Assembly (NCBI GenBank): GCA_041583015.1
Contig: JBFHGR010000123.1
Coordinates: forward strand, 1-8,905
DNA from: Parvicella sp041583015
GTDB lineage: Bacteria; Bacteroidota; Bacteroidia; Flavobacteriales_D; Parvicellaceae
Length of the DNA: 8,905 nucleotides
Direction: 5' to 3'
The notes under the pieces were generated by a model, which was given only the letters and a program-made list of their open reading frames with translations, searched no databases and was not told where the DNA came from. The translations under genes and the position numbers were made by a program. Within the stretch, counting starts at the first letter, position 1. Each line of letters starts with the position of its first letter. This document shows positions 1-6,833 of this stretch, in pieces.

Positions 1-992
1 GGGTGAATTCTAAATCCGTAGCCATAGTTTTGGCCATTATTCTGTTGCTCGTTATGGTCTTGCATCATCAATTGCACGGTGCTGTCTGCGAGTAAAGTCC
101 CATCATAAAGCGCTTGGTCAAATTTGAGCATGTCATGCACATTAGAGTAGATCCCTTTGTCACCCACCGCACCATTGAGGTAGATGTCTATTACAGGATT
201 GAAAGCGCCATTGTATCCTTGTGCAGGTTTTACCAATTCATCCTTATTATCTCTATGGTAAACTACAGTGCTCGTCATGTCACAAGGAGTGAAAATATGT
301 TGCTTCATATATTCCTTGTAAGAAATACCTGATACTTTTTCTATGATTGAAGCAAGCAACATATAATTCGTGTTGCAATAATAATGCGTATGGTTTGGAG
401 GATAATTAATCATTGGAACATATTTTTCCATGATGTTAATTACGTCATTATTGGTAATGGTCATGTGTTTGTCTGGCCAAATAGAGTCGGGCGCATCACA
501 GAAATGTGTATATTGACTCATCCCACTTCTGTGAGACAATAATTGGTGAATATCTATGCCGGTGTATGGGAAGTTTGGAAAGAATTGTTTTACATCATCC
601 GTTAAGTTTAGTTTGCCTTGTTCTACCAATTGCATTATACCTACCGCAGTAAAAGGTTTGCTAGCAGAAGCCAACTGAAAAGTATGATCAAGTGTTAAAG
701 TATCTTTTGTTTTTAGATTGGCGTAGCCATAACTGTTTTCAAAAATGATGTGACCTCTCTTTGCAAAAAGAACAGTTCCATAAAAATGTGTGAGTTTATT
801 TTTATTAAGAAAAAAAGTGTCTAATTGATGATGAAAAGGTGCGTAAAGGCTATCATAAAACGCTGTGCTATCTATTATAATTTCAGGTATCGCTGCAACT
901 TCAGTATTCTCTGCAATAATCTCATCGCTTGAATTACATTGCCAGAAACCAATAAGAATAAACAGGATAGAAACGGTGCTAAAAATCTTCAT
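1..992 (-). CDS. Serine beta-lactamase-family hydrolase (class C / penicillin-binding-protein fold), C-terminal end cut off
   Basis: This reading frame stays open from the ATG at 992 to the left edge, giving about 330 codons; the C-terminal end lies outside the window. It is a member of the beta-lactamase/D-alanyl-D-alanine carboxypeptidase superfamily (PF00144 type). Visible signatures are the S-x-x-K nucleophile motif S109-A-S-K112, followed by the typical PFTAVGIMQLVEQGKL helix; LLSHRSGM at about 151-158, the counterpart of the family's LLTHTSG; the Y-x-N motif Y205-C-N207; and a GDKGIYSNVHDM stretch typical of the C-terminal half. The third active-site element (H/K-x-G) would lie beyond the edge. 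The N terminus is hydrophobic and ends in GFWQC (Cys19) followed by NSSDE, so it may be a lipoprotein, although Q before Cys is not a canonical lipobox. Such proteins act in the periplasm as esterases, peptidases or cell-wall enzymes. Substrate cannot be read from sequence, and antibiotic resistance should not be assumed. Confidence 0.9.
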   Translation of the reverse strand, partial: MKIFSTVSILFILIGFWQCNSSDEIIAENTEVAAIPEIIIDSTAFYDSLYAPFHHQLDTFFLNKNKLTHFYGTVLFAKRGHIIFENSYGYANLKTKDTLTLDHTFQLASASKPFTAVGIMQLVEQGKLNLTDDVKQFFPNFPYTGIDIHQLLSHRSGMSQYTHFCDAPDSIWPDKHMTITNNDVINIMEKYVPMINYPPNHTHYYCNTNYMLLASIIEKVSGISYKEYMKQHIFTPCDMTSTVVYHRDNKDELVKPAQGYNGAFNPVIDIYLNGAVGDKGIYSNVHDMLKFDQALYDGTLLADSTVQLMMQDHNEQQNNGQNYGYGFRIH

Positions 993-1066
993 TTTTCGAA
1001 GGTATAGAAAGCAATGAATGGTTAGGAGAAAAAGTAAATTAGTTTTGCATAGTTGATTTTTTATTT

Positions 1067-1074
1067 CAAAACTA
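1067..1074 (-). promoter_or_regulatory. Possible -7 promoter element for the beta-lactamase-family gene
   Basis: Read on the minus strand this is TAGTTTTG, an exact match to the Bacteroidota -7 consensus TAnnTTTG. It lies in the 99-base gap between the 75-residue gene and the hydrolase, about 75 bases before the hydrolase start. No good TTTG -33 element is seen at the usual 19-21-base spacing, so the call is weak. If it is real, the hydrolase has its own transcript rather than depending on the usp unit. Confidence 0.3.
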
Positions 1075-1091
1075 CATAAACTATCCATTCC

Positions 1092-1319
1092 CTATGATTT
1101 CTTCAAGTTATTGGCATGGTGTGTTTCTATAAAACTCTTTAATATTTGTTTTAGTCCTGTAAGGTAATCGTGCAACACCTTGTCGTTAATATCAGGGTGC
1201 TGTTGATTTGGAATAGTGATAGGCTCTTCATCTAATGTTCTATACAAATCCGGATAATTGGTTTCTATATTTGATGTAAGCTGAGTAATTTCAGTCATTA
1301 TTTTTGTAAGATTTTTCAT
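1092..1319 (-). CDS. Small soluble protein of unknown function, last gene of the usp unit
   Basis: This is a 75-residue, mostly helical, polar protein with no signal peptide or membrane segment, so it is probably cytoplasmic. Two predicted helices (about 1-20 and 44-68) flank a central segment, NYPDLYRTLDEEPITIPN, whose E-x-P-x-x-I-P pattern looks like a conserved core. I recall similar short proteins beside usp genes in other Flavobacteriia, but I cannot name a family. It starts 17 bases after the stop of the 95-residue membrane protein gene and is very likely co-transcribed with it and with usp. A second ATG at codon 8 is an alternative start; the first is kept because the spacing to the upstream gene is tight and the frame is clean. 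No function is assigned. Confidence 0.75.
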   Translation of the reverse strand: MKNLTKIMTEITQLTSNIETNYPDLYRTLDEEPITIPNQQHPDINDKVLHDYLTGLKQILKSFIETHHANNLKKS

Positions 1320-1336
1320 AGTTTAATTTTGATTTA

Positions 1337-1624
1337 TCAAAAGTTGAATGCTGGGTGTTGAATATGCATGTAAGTAAAGATAAAGATGAAAAGTAGCACC
1401 GAAAATATAACCCCCATTAGAAGAGGGTAAAATATCAGCCCTCCTTTGAGGTTGGGATTGATAGTGTGTGCAATAATGCCATGTATACTAGCTGAAAACG
1501 TCAGGGCTACGACAAGTAATAGCCCTAAAATTAATGAGGGGTTTACATTTTCTTTGAAGATGAATAATCCAAGACCAACAATGGATGAAATAATCAATAA
1601 TATCCAATAAATTCTACGTTCCAT
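1337..1624 (-). CDS. Small three-helix inner-membrane protein of unknown function, middle gene of the usp unit
   Basis: This is a 95-residue hydrophobic protein with three predicted membrane helices at about 5-23, 30-52 and 62-85. A short polar loop (N54-x-x-N-P-N-L-K-G-G) joins helices two and three, and the tail TYMHIQHPAFNF contains two histidines. The RR near the N terminus (residues 3-4) suggests that end is cytoplasmic by the positive-inside rule. Its start lies 10 bases after the usp stop codon, so translation and transcription are probably coupled with usp. I do not recognise the family. The size and location suggest a membrane partner or stress-related accessory protein, but this is inference from position only. 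Confidence 0.75.
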   Translation of the reverse strand: MERRIYWILLIISSIVGLGLFIFKENVNPSLILGLLLVVALTFSASIHGIIAHTINPNLKGGLIFYPLLMGVIFSVLLFIFIFTYMHIQHPAFNF

Positions 1625-1634
1625 AATGGTTGAT

Positions 1635-2492
1635 TTAATTGATTTTTAATTTAGATTGAAAAGGGATGTTTTTTTCATGGTAACTCATAAGCGGAATAGT
1701 AGTGTGAAACTCCATATTCTTAACATGATCTCCATGAATCCAGTTATGTTTATGCGCTAACATAACGATTAAATCAAAAGCATTTTCTGTAAAGAATTCT
1801 TGTAATTTATTGTTGATGTTGTCTGAGAGTAATATTTGAAATTCAATTTTGGGGTATTTTATTCTTTCTTTTAACTTTTCTTTAAACCATTCATACTTTG
1901 TTTTAAGGTCTGTCTCTTGTAGTGTGGAAACATGAGTTATAGTAATTGTTGCATCGTATATCTTGGCAAAAGATGTAAGATTACTAATAACTTCAATATC
2001 ATTTTCATTAAAATCTGCCGCATATAAAATATGTTTAAAGTCATTATACTGGGCTACAGTTGGAACGGTTAATACCGTACATTTTGCTTTTTCAATAATG
2101 CTTTTGGCTGTACTGCCCATTAGTATTTCTTTTAATTTACTTTTGCCTTTTACTCCTAAAACAACGAGGTCTACATTGAAATCTTGTGCCATATTGAGAA
2201 TAGAGTTAGCGGTTGATCTGTCTTCTCTAACTTCAAAACTTAGGTATTCTTCTGATTCGTTCCCGCCCGTATGTTCTTTGTAAAATTCTTTTAACTTTTT
2301 TAAGTTATGTGCTGAAATGCTTGATTCAACACCTTGCATTGTTTCGGCTTGAGAATTTTTCCAAAGCGTTGGAATATCAGCAGTGTGAACAATGATTAAC
2401 TCACCATCCGTTTTATTTCTTAACTCAAAGGCATATTTTAAAGCTTGCACTGAGTTGGTGGAAAAATCTGTTGCATATAAAATTCTGTTCAT
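1635..2492 (-). CDS. Tandem-domain universal stress protein (UspA family)
   Basis: This 285-residue cytoplasmic protein has two Usp domains (PF00582) fused in tandem, a common format of about 280 residues. Domain 1 (1-144) opens with the typical beta strand and acidic site ILYATDFS (D9), and carries a complete nucleotide-binding signature G113-x2-G116-x9-G126-S127 followed by the usual helix and TVLTVP strand. It therefore probably binds ATP. Domain 2 (about 153-272) begins similarly with HILYAADFN (D160), but at the matching place has AHKHNWIHGDHVKN with no G-x2-G-x9-G. It probably does not bind ATP in the standard way. Usp proteins support survival under starvation, low oxygen or other stress. 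It is the first gene of a three-gene minus-strand unit. The 231-base upstream spacer holds two palindromes that may be operators. No Shine-Dalgarno sequence is seen, as expected for Bacteroidota. Confidence 0.93.
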   Translation of the reverse strand: MNRILYATDFSTNSVQALKYAFELRNKTDGELIIVHTADIPTLWKNSQAETMQGVESSISAHNLKKLKEFYKEHTGGNESEEYLSFEVREDRSTANSILNMAQDFNVDLVVLGVKGKSKLKEILMGSTAKSIIEKAKCTVLTVPTVAQYNDFKHILYAADFNENDIEVISNLTSFAKIYDATITITHVSTLQETDLKTKYEWFKEKLKERIKYPKIEFQILLSDNINNKLQEFFTENAFDLIVMLAHKHNWIHGDHVKNMEFHTTIPLMSYHEKNIPFQSKLKIN

Positions 2493-2593
2493 AATATTGA
2501 GTGTTAAATGATATTATATATAACTAGCAAACTCATCTATTAAGAATAGTGTGGACTAGCGATTTGCTTCTGATGTGTTCAAATCTACTAAGA

Positions 2594-2608
2594 TTGATAG
2601 GTTATCAA
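2594..2608. promoter_or_regulatory. Perfect palindrome (possible operator) upstream of usp
   Basis: TTGATA-GGT-TATCAA is an inverted repeat with perfect 6-base arms and a 3-base centre, lying about 100-115 bases ahead of the usp start. The outer half-sites TTGAT/ATCAA equal FNR half-sites, but they are five bases apart instead of four. It may be an operator for a dimeric regulator. Binding is inferred from symmetry only. Confidence 0.35.
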
Positions 2609-2631
2609 GGGGTTGCTTATCAGTTTATTAT

Positions 2632-2645
2632 ATGATTTTAATCAT
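2632..2645. promoter_or_regulatory. FNR/CRP-like palindrome upstream of usp
   Basis: ATGATTTTAATCAT contains TGAT-N4-ATCA, which matches the core of the FNR-type consensus TTGAT-N4-ATCAA with only the outermost base pair differing. The arms ATGAT/ATCAT are perfectly symmetric, and the next base pair (T/A) extends the symmetry. It lies about 140-153 bases ahead of usp and 37 bases centre to centre from the second palindrome. No transcription terminator is seen between the permease gene and usp, so the spacer probably serves mainly as usp control DNA. The regulator is not encoded in the window. Confidence 0.4.
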
Positions 2646-2723
2646 GCGTGCTGGTAATCGTAGCATGAATCAAATGGAAACTGCGGGTTGAGTAGATAAT
2701 AAGAGGTGTTTTTTGAATTGGAA

Positions 2724-3770
2724 TTAGTCTTCAAGGTTTAACTTTCCTTTTTCGGAAAGTAGAACCGCAATGTTTCTAGTGCTTTTAAATTTGGAGAATA
2801 TAATAATGATGATTACTGTAATTGGAACAGACAATACCATTCCTGCTATTCCCCAAATTGCCCCCCAAATGGTTAGGGAAAGTATTACAACCAATGAACT
2901 TATGTTTAGGGAGTTGCCCATTAGTTTTGGTTCTAAAAAATTTCCCACTAATACTTGTACTGCACCTACTAAAATTAGGACCAAGACAAATGGTGTTAAG
3001 GTAGTTTCTCCAAATTGTATCAATGCCATTAATGCTGGGAAAACGGTAGCAATTAAAGATCCAATGGAAGGTATGAAATTGAGTATAAAGATAAGAAATG
3101 CAAAGAATAATGGTGATTCAACCCCAATAAATAAGAGTATGATATAACTTAACCCTCCTGTTAGAAAACTCAGGAAAGTTTTTATGGAAATATACCTACC
3201 GATTGATTTATCGATGTTAAGCAAAACATCATTTATACTATTAAATTTATTTTTGTCTGGATAGATGGCTCTCATTTTGTCAAGAAAGGTACTTTCTTCC
3301 ATGAGTATGAATATTAGGTAAAGTAATACCATCACAGAATTAGAAAGCAGCCCAGTGATTGAATTAACCAGTTCGGAAACAATGCTCTTAAAGTCAAACT
3401 CCCCGACCAATGAGTTTAAATGCTGAGTCATATCAATACCCGTTCTTTCATAAACGGAGTTGGTGATGGTGTCTAGAGATGTATTATATTTTTGTAAAGA
3501 ATTGGCTAGGTTTTGTGTGTTGTTAATGAGTAAGTTACTGAAAACTGTAATTACAATCAGCAATGTTAAAACTCCGAAAATTGTTTTTACCCATCTTGGA
3601 ATAGTTTTTTTTATCCAAGAAGATCTATCCAATATTTCTCGAATCTCTTTTATTAGAAACCATGAGAAAATTGAGAGTATTAGAGGTATTAAAATATTTT
3701 GTCCAACAACTAGAAACAATACAATTGCAAATACAATAATGATGATGTTAGCAAATTTTTGAGTAGCCAT
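2724..3770 (-). CDS. AI-2E-family membrane permease (PF01594; YdiK/PerM/TqsA-like)
   Basis: This 348-residue integral inner-membrane protein is close to the family's usual length of about 350. It begins with a hydrophobic pair of helices (about 7-40). A soluble region rich in N, Q and T follows (about 82-130). Further helices fill 131-156 and 197-325. Diagnostic family motifs in the C-terminal half are NFIPSIG (231-237) with a following FPALMAL helix, GNFLEPKLMG (276-285), and WGAIWGIAGMVLSVP (302-316). Members are named after E. coli TqsA, linked to autoinducer-2 export, but others act as sodium/proton antiporters or have unknown substrates. No quorum-sensing gene is nearby, so AI-2 transport should not be assumed. 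The gene stands alone: 231 bases separate it from usp downstream, and a divergent gene lies upstream. The ATG at 3770 directly precedes the first helix. Confidence 0.93.
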   Translation of the reverse strand: MATQKFANIIIIVFAIVLFLVVGQNILIPLILSIFSWFLIKEIREILDRSSWIKKTIPRWVKTIFGVLTLLIVITVFSNLLINNTQNLANSLQKYNTSLDTITNSVYERTGIDMTQHLNSLVGEFDFKSIVSELVNSITGLLSNSVMVLLYLIFILMEESTFLDKMRAIYPDKNKFNSINDVLLNIDKSIGRYISIKTFLSFLTGGLSYIILLFIGVESPLFFAFLIFILNFIPSIGSLIATVFPALMALIQFGETTLTPFVLVLILVGAVQVLVGNFLEPKLMGNSLNISSLVVILSLTIWGAIWGIAGMVLSVPITVIIIIIFSKFKSTRNIAVLLSEKGKLNLED

Positions 3771-4024
3771 TTTGTTTTAATTTGGAGGTTAAGAGTTGCC
3801 TTTGGGTAAAATTAAATAAAAATACGTCACAATGATGGAAACAAGACGCTTATTACTTTGCTATGCTTGTTTTCTAAAATTACTATAATTATTTTTTGTA
3901 AGGAATAGTGTAATCCTATTGCGTAGTTATGGAAATCTTTGTTTTACATTTATTTTCTCATACTAATTTAAAGTGAATTCTTACATAAATTTCTGGAATT
4001 GATGATAAGATTAAAAGTTGAATA
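3771..4024. other. Divergent intergenic spacer, no gene seen
   Basis: Together with the promoter and leader at 4025-4090 this forms a gap of about 320 bases between the AI-2E permease (minus) and the secreted helical protein (plus). It is very AT-rich, and I see no plausible coding frame, RNA gene or strong hairpin. A near-consensus minus-strand -7 element, TAATTTTA (3807-3814), could serve the permease gene, but no matching -33 element stands at proper spacing. Confidence 0.5.
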
Positions 4025-4055
4025 TATGAGTGAATTGGAACTTTCAATATTTTTG
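4025..4055 (+). promoter_or_regulatory. Bacteroidota-type promoter for the secreted helical protein
   Basis: TATG (4025-4028, three of four matches to the -33 TTTG) is followed after exactly 19 bases by TATTTTTG (4048-4055), a perfect TAnnTTTG -7 element. Transcription would start near 4060-4062, giving a leader of about 30 bases before the ATG at 4091. This arrangement also argues against the GTG at 4067 as the translation start, since it would sit almost at the 5' end of the transcript. Confidence 0.5.
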
Positions 4056-4090
4056 GTTATACTTCAGTGAATCAAAATTTTTATAATCGT

Positions 4091-4867
4091 ATGAAGTTTA
4101 AAGTTTTAATGTCAACTATTTTTTATTTGATTGTTTGCAATTTTTCTGTCATGGCTCAAATGGGAGAATACTCAGATTTATTGGTTTATTATGTTGATGA
4201 GGAGTATGAGAAGTGTTTGAAAAAAGCTGAGAAATACATGAGTAAGGATGAGTCAAAGTACGATCCCTTACCTTATTTGTATACATCGATGTCTTATTAT
4301 GAGATGAGCAGAGACAATAAGTATGCTGAAGATTATCCAAAAGCATATAGAAACGCATTAAGTTACCTCACAAAGTATAGAAGGAAAGACAAATCATTTG
4401 CATACAAAGAAGATGCACAAGCATACATAGAAAAAATAAAAACAGTACTCGCAGAAGAGATTGAAAATTACAAACTAGACGGCACAGAAAAAGCTGATAA
4501 GAAAATCACTGGTTTGCTGAAGAAATTGATAAGAATTGATCCTGAAGATGCAGGCATTGAATTGATGTTGGGAGTGTATTATTCTAAAACTAAAAATAGG
4601 TCAGAAAGCAAAAAATACATTGCTAGTGGAAAAGCGGCTATCAAAGCAATAGGTGATTCTATTCCCTTTGGAGATTTAACAAAGACACAGCAGCTTTATT
4701 TTAAAGAAAGCCTAATCTCCTTTTATCAATTGAAAAAAGATAGGTTTCCAGATGAAGCTGAGAAAGTCTTTTTGATGGGCGAATTGTATTTCGTAGAAGA
4801 AAGAGAAGATTGTTATATTGAAAATCGATCAGATTATAGGAAGATTTATGAAGATGTTACGGGATAA
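4091..4867 (+). CDS. Secreted or periplasmic helical-repeat (TPR-like) protein of unknown function
   Basis: The protein has 258 residues from the ATG at 4091. A longer frame from a GTG at 4067 adds eight residues, but the ATG gives a normal signal peptide (MKFK, hydrophobic core, then SVMA-Q with likely cleavage after residue 22) and fits the promoter position. The mature part is helical, charged and rich in K, E and Y. Paired-helix segments resemble TPR units: about 29-50 (aromatic-rich, ending KCLKKAEKYM), 60-96 (LYTSMSYYEMS to ALSYLTKY), 136-182 (KITGLLKKLIRIDPEDAGIELMLG then the YYSKTKNRSESKKYI helix) and 200-236. The phrase IDPEDAGIELMLGVYY is especially TPR-like. No catalytic motif is visible. 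Such proteins often act as periplasmic scaffolds, but the partner is unknown. The gene is single, divergent from the permease and convergent with the Tudor-like protein gene, and is followed by a strong terminator. Confidence 0.8.
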   Translation: MKFKVLMSTIFYLIVCNFSVMAQMGEYSDLLVYYVDEEYEKCLKKAEKYMSKDESKYDPLPYLYTSMSYYEMSRDNKYAEDYPKAYRNALSYLTKYRRKDKSFAYKEDAQAYIEKIKTVLAEEIENYKLDGTEKADKKITGLLKKLIRIDPEDAGIELMLGVYYSKTKNRSESKKYIASGKAAIKAIGDSIPFGDLTKTQQLYFKESLISFYQLKKDRFPDEAEKVFLMGELYFVEEREDCYIENRSDYRKIYEDVTG

Positions 4868-4881
4868 AAATATTCCAAAAT

Positions 4882-4920
4882 AAAAAAGGCGAGTAATTGT
4901 AATAATAACTCGCCTTTTTT
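4882..4920. terminator. Bidirectional intrinsic terminator between convergent genes
   Basis: AAAAAAGGCGAGT (4882-4894) and ACTCGCCTTTTTT (4908-4920) form a perfect 13-base-pair inverted repeat around a 13-base loop. A GC-rich core of seven pairs is flanked by A on one side and T on the other, so a U-tract follows the hairpin in either direction. It starts 14 bases after the stop of the plus-strand gene. It also ends the minus-strand gene, which stops at 5074, leaving about 150 bases of 3' untranslated RNA. Confidence 0.9.
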
Positions 4921-5073
4921 TAGGGTAGTGCAGGGGTTCTGCAATAAATAGGGTTAGATCTATTTAATCTATTTTACCAGTTTTTATCTGCGCCTCCTGC
5001 AATGTTAAATCTATTTGGATATTCTTAATTAATTTTATGTTCTCTTATTAATATGTTTTTAAGCGGCAGTAAA

Positions 5074-6774
5074 TTAAGGTATTGCAGATTTAACCTTATT
5101 TTTCAATCCTCCTAATAGTTTTTTCCCATTTTTAGAAACTTTACCTTCTTCTTTGGTTGTAGATTCTGAATTCACGTTCTCCACTTTGTCAGCGTTTTTC
5201 TTTTTGGAAGGATACTCTACTTCAGCAGATTTAAGCCACAACCTTTCGTTTATTTCAGGAATATCTACAAGGTACTCCTCTGCTTCATAACTTACTTTCA
5301 TTACTTTTCCGTCATACCATTTTCCCTCATGTAAGGCTTTTACTTCATCATCAACTCTTAAGTCCTTGAAGGCTACAGCTGGTGTTTCTGGAGCCGCTTT
5401 TGCTCTAACCTCACTTACATATCTCCAATCTGTAAGGCCAGAAACTCCATATTTCACATTGTATCCTCCTTTTTCCATCTCTACACTTAAAACTTCTGCA
5501 TCCATCCAACTACTACCGTAGGTTATTTCAATCATATCTCCAACCTTAAACTGTGGCTCTGCATCCAAATAAATAGGGTTCTCTCCACATTTATCATCTT
5601 GATTTTTTTCATAATCAGCAAAATCTTCCTGATATATTCCATACTTCATATCGGTAACATACCAGCGGTCATTTTTGTAAGAGACAGTAATGTTATTTAA
5701 CCTCTTTTTATTTCTATCGTAAAACCTTACATAAGAGCTTCCTATGTCTCTAATGATTGGGTGCTTGCAGAAGGCTACTTTGTAATACTCTAAATTTTCG
5801 AGTAACTTCTCCAAGGCTTCTTTACCATTTCTATTCAAAACAATGTCACTCCATTCTTCAAACATATAATCTGTAGACATTTTGTAGAAAAATGCGGTGA
5901 CTTTATCCTTATCTCCCTCAATTAATAATTCGTGCGTAAACTGCATTAAGTGATTAGCAGACTTAAATTCTGGTAGTTCTACCACAGCCAATGATTTTTT
6001 AAACTCTTCAGCGTGTCTTACTGCGTTTAGTTGTGCTAGTGTTTTTACTTCTGCTAATTCTATTTTGGAAAGGCGGTAAGATTTAATTACAACCTTAGAT
6101 TCTTCTCTTGCTTTTTCTGCAGGTAGCCATTTGCCAGATTTTAGCAAATCATCTTCTTCGTTATAGGTTACGCCATCTGCAGATCGGTATAAGATAATAG
6201 GAAAGGTGCCTTCTCTAACTTCTACGTCTCCTATATCATTAACTAAAGTAGTATATGTGGAAACCACATTACACACAACTTTGTTTAATCCTTTCCATCT
6301 CCAATCGGGGTTTTTCGCCAGTTTTACAGTGTTGGGCGCATCAATTAGATAGTTCATTTGGTAGCTTTGATAAAAATCTAATGGATCATAAGTTGCTGTT
6401 AAATGAGCATTAATTTCCTCAACATTTGGGTTTGTAATTCCTTCAAAACCAATTAAACCAAATGTAAGCATTCCAAAATAAGTATAACTGCTTCCTTCCT
6501 TAAAATACTCAACTCCTCCATATAGCTTTTTGTAAATACCGCTATGTCCTGTTCCCATTTTTACAACGCACGCTCTAGACCAAAAAGTTGTCCAATGATT
6601 GTTGTACCATCTTTTTTCAATTTTAGAAGGACTGTATTCTATTGAAATAATTCTTGAGGGATCTTTAACATAAGCTTGAACCTTTTTGTTCAATTGCGAT
6701 TCAGAAGGTTGAGCAAATGCAATAAAACAGGATGAAGTAAATGCAATTAATAATAGTAGGTTCTTGATTTTCAT
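5074..6774 (-). CDS. Secreted protein with two C-terminal Tudor/agenet-like repeats, function unknown
   Basis: This 566-residue protein opens with a clear signal peptide (MKIKNLLLLIAF..., likely cut after A21 before QPSES), so it is exported. Residues 30-260 form a mixed domain rich in Y and W that I do not recognise, with a hydrophobic Gly-rich patch near 98-112. Residues about 275-385 (LMQFTHELLIEGDKDKV ... NDRWYVTDMKYG) resemble an NTF2-like small domain, at low certainty. Two tandem SH3-barrel-like repeats follow. Repeat 1 (about 409-458) has FKVGDMIEI, W423, Y438-N-V-K-Y and W450. Repeat 2 (about 472-522) has RVDDEVKAL, G484-K-W486-Y-D-G, Y501-L-V and W513. The pattern matches Tudor/agenet-type domains: V-G-D-x-V, W, A-x-V, Y-x-V-x-Y, W, V. 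The tail (523-566) is lysine-rich and disordered. It lacks an obvious type IX secretion C-terminal domain. The TPR-LuxR regulator gene lies 106 bases upstream on the same strand. Confidence 0.8.
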   Translation of the reverse strand: MKIKNLLLLIAFTSSCFIAFAQPSESQLNKKVQAYVKDPSRIISIEYSPSKIEKRWYNNHWTTFWSRACVVKMGTGHSGIYKKLYGGVEYFKEGSSYTYFGMLTFGLIGFEGITNPNVEEINAHLTATYDPLDFYQSYQMNYLIDAPNTVKLAKNPDWRWKGLNKVVCNVVSTYTTLVNDIGDVEVREGTFPIILYRSADGVTYNEEDDLLKSGKWLPAEKAREESKVVIKSYRLSKIELAEVKTLAQLNAVRHAEEFKKSLAVVELPEFKSANHLMQFTHELLIEGDKDKVTAFFYKMSTDYMFEEWSDIVLNRNGKEALEKLLENLEYYKVAFCKHPIIRDIGSSYVRFYDRNKKRLNNITVSYKNDRWYVTDMKYGIYQEDFADYEKNQDDKCGENPIYLDAEPQFKVGDMIEITYGSSWMDAEVLSVEMEKGGYNVKYGVSGLTDWRYVSEVRAKAAPETPAVAFKDLRVDDEVKALHEGKWYDGKVMKVSYEAEEYLVDIPEINERLWLKSAEVEYPSKKKNADKVENVNSESTTKEEGKVSKNGKKLLGGLKNKVKSAIP

Positions 6775-6833
6775 AAAATTTGACTTTGTTTAAACTCTTG
6801 AGCCAAAAGTCTGAAAAACCGCATGAATAGCCG

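Noticed and set aside
114..332. Plus-strand open frame of 72 codons
   Set aside because: It lies opposite the beta-lactamase-family gene, which has intact catalytic motifs in the other strand.
1963..2283. Plus-strand open frame of 106 codons opposite the usp gene
   Set aside because: It is a shadow of the Usp reading frame, whose motifs are clear.
2641..2723. A terminator after the AI-2E permease gene
   Set aside because: Only weak imperfect symmetry (ATGC...GCAT) is present, with no GC-rich stem followed by a U-tract on the minus strand.
2770..3147. Plus-strand open frame of 125 codons inside the AI-2E permease gene
   Set aside because: It lies wholly opposite a well-supported family member, and its composition is what the complement of membrane-helix codons would give.
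2724..3770. Quorum-sensing function for the AI-2E-family gene
   Set aside because: The family name is historical, members carry varied substrates, and no luxS or AI-2 uptake genes are in the window.
4981..5031. A short minus-strand reading stretch ending in IAGGADKNW-stop that looks protein-like
   Set aside because: An in-frame stop lies directly upstream, only 16 codons are open, and there is no start codon. It could be a gene remnant, but the evidence is too thin.
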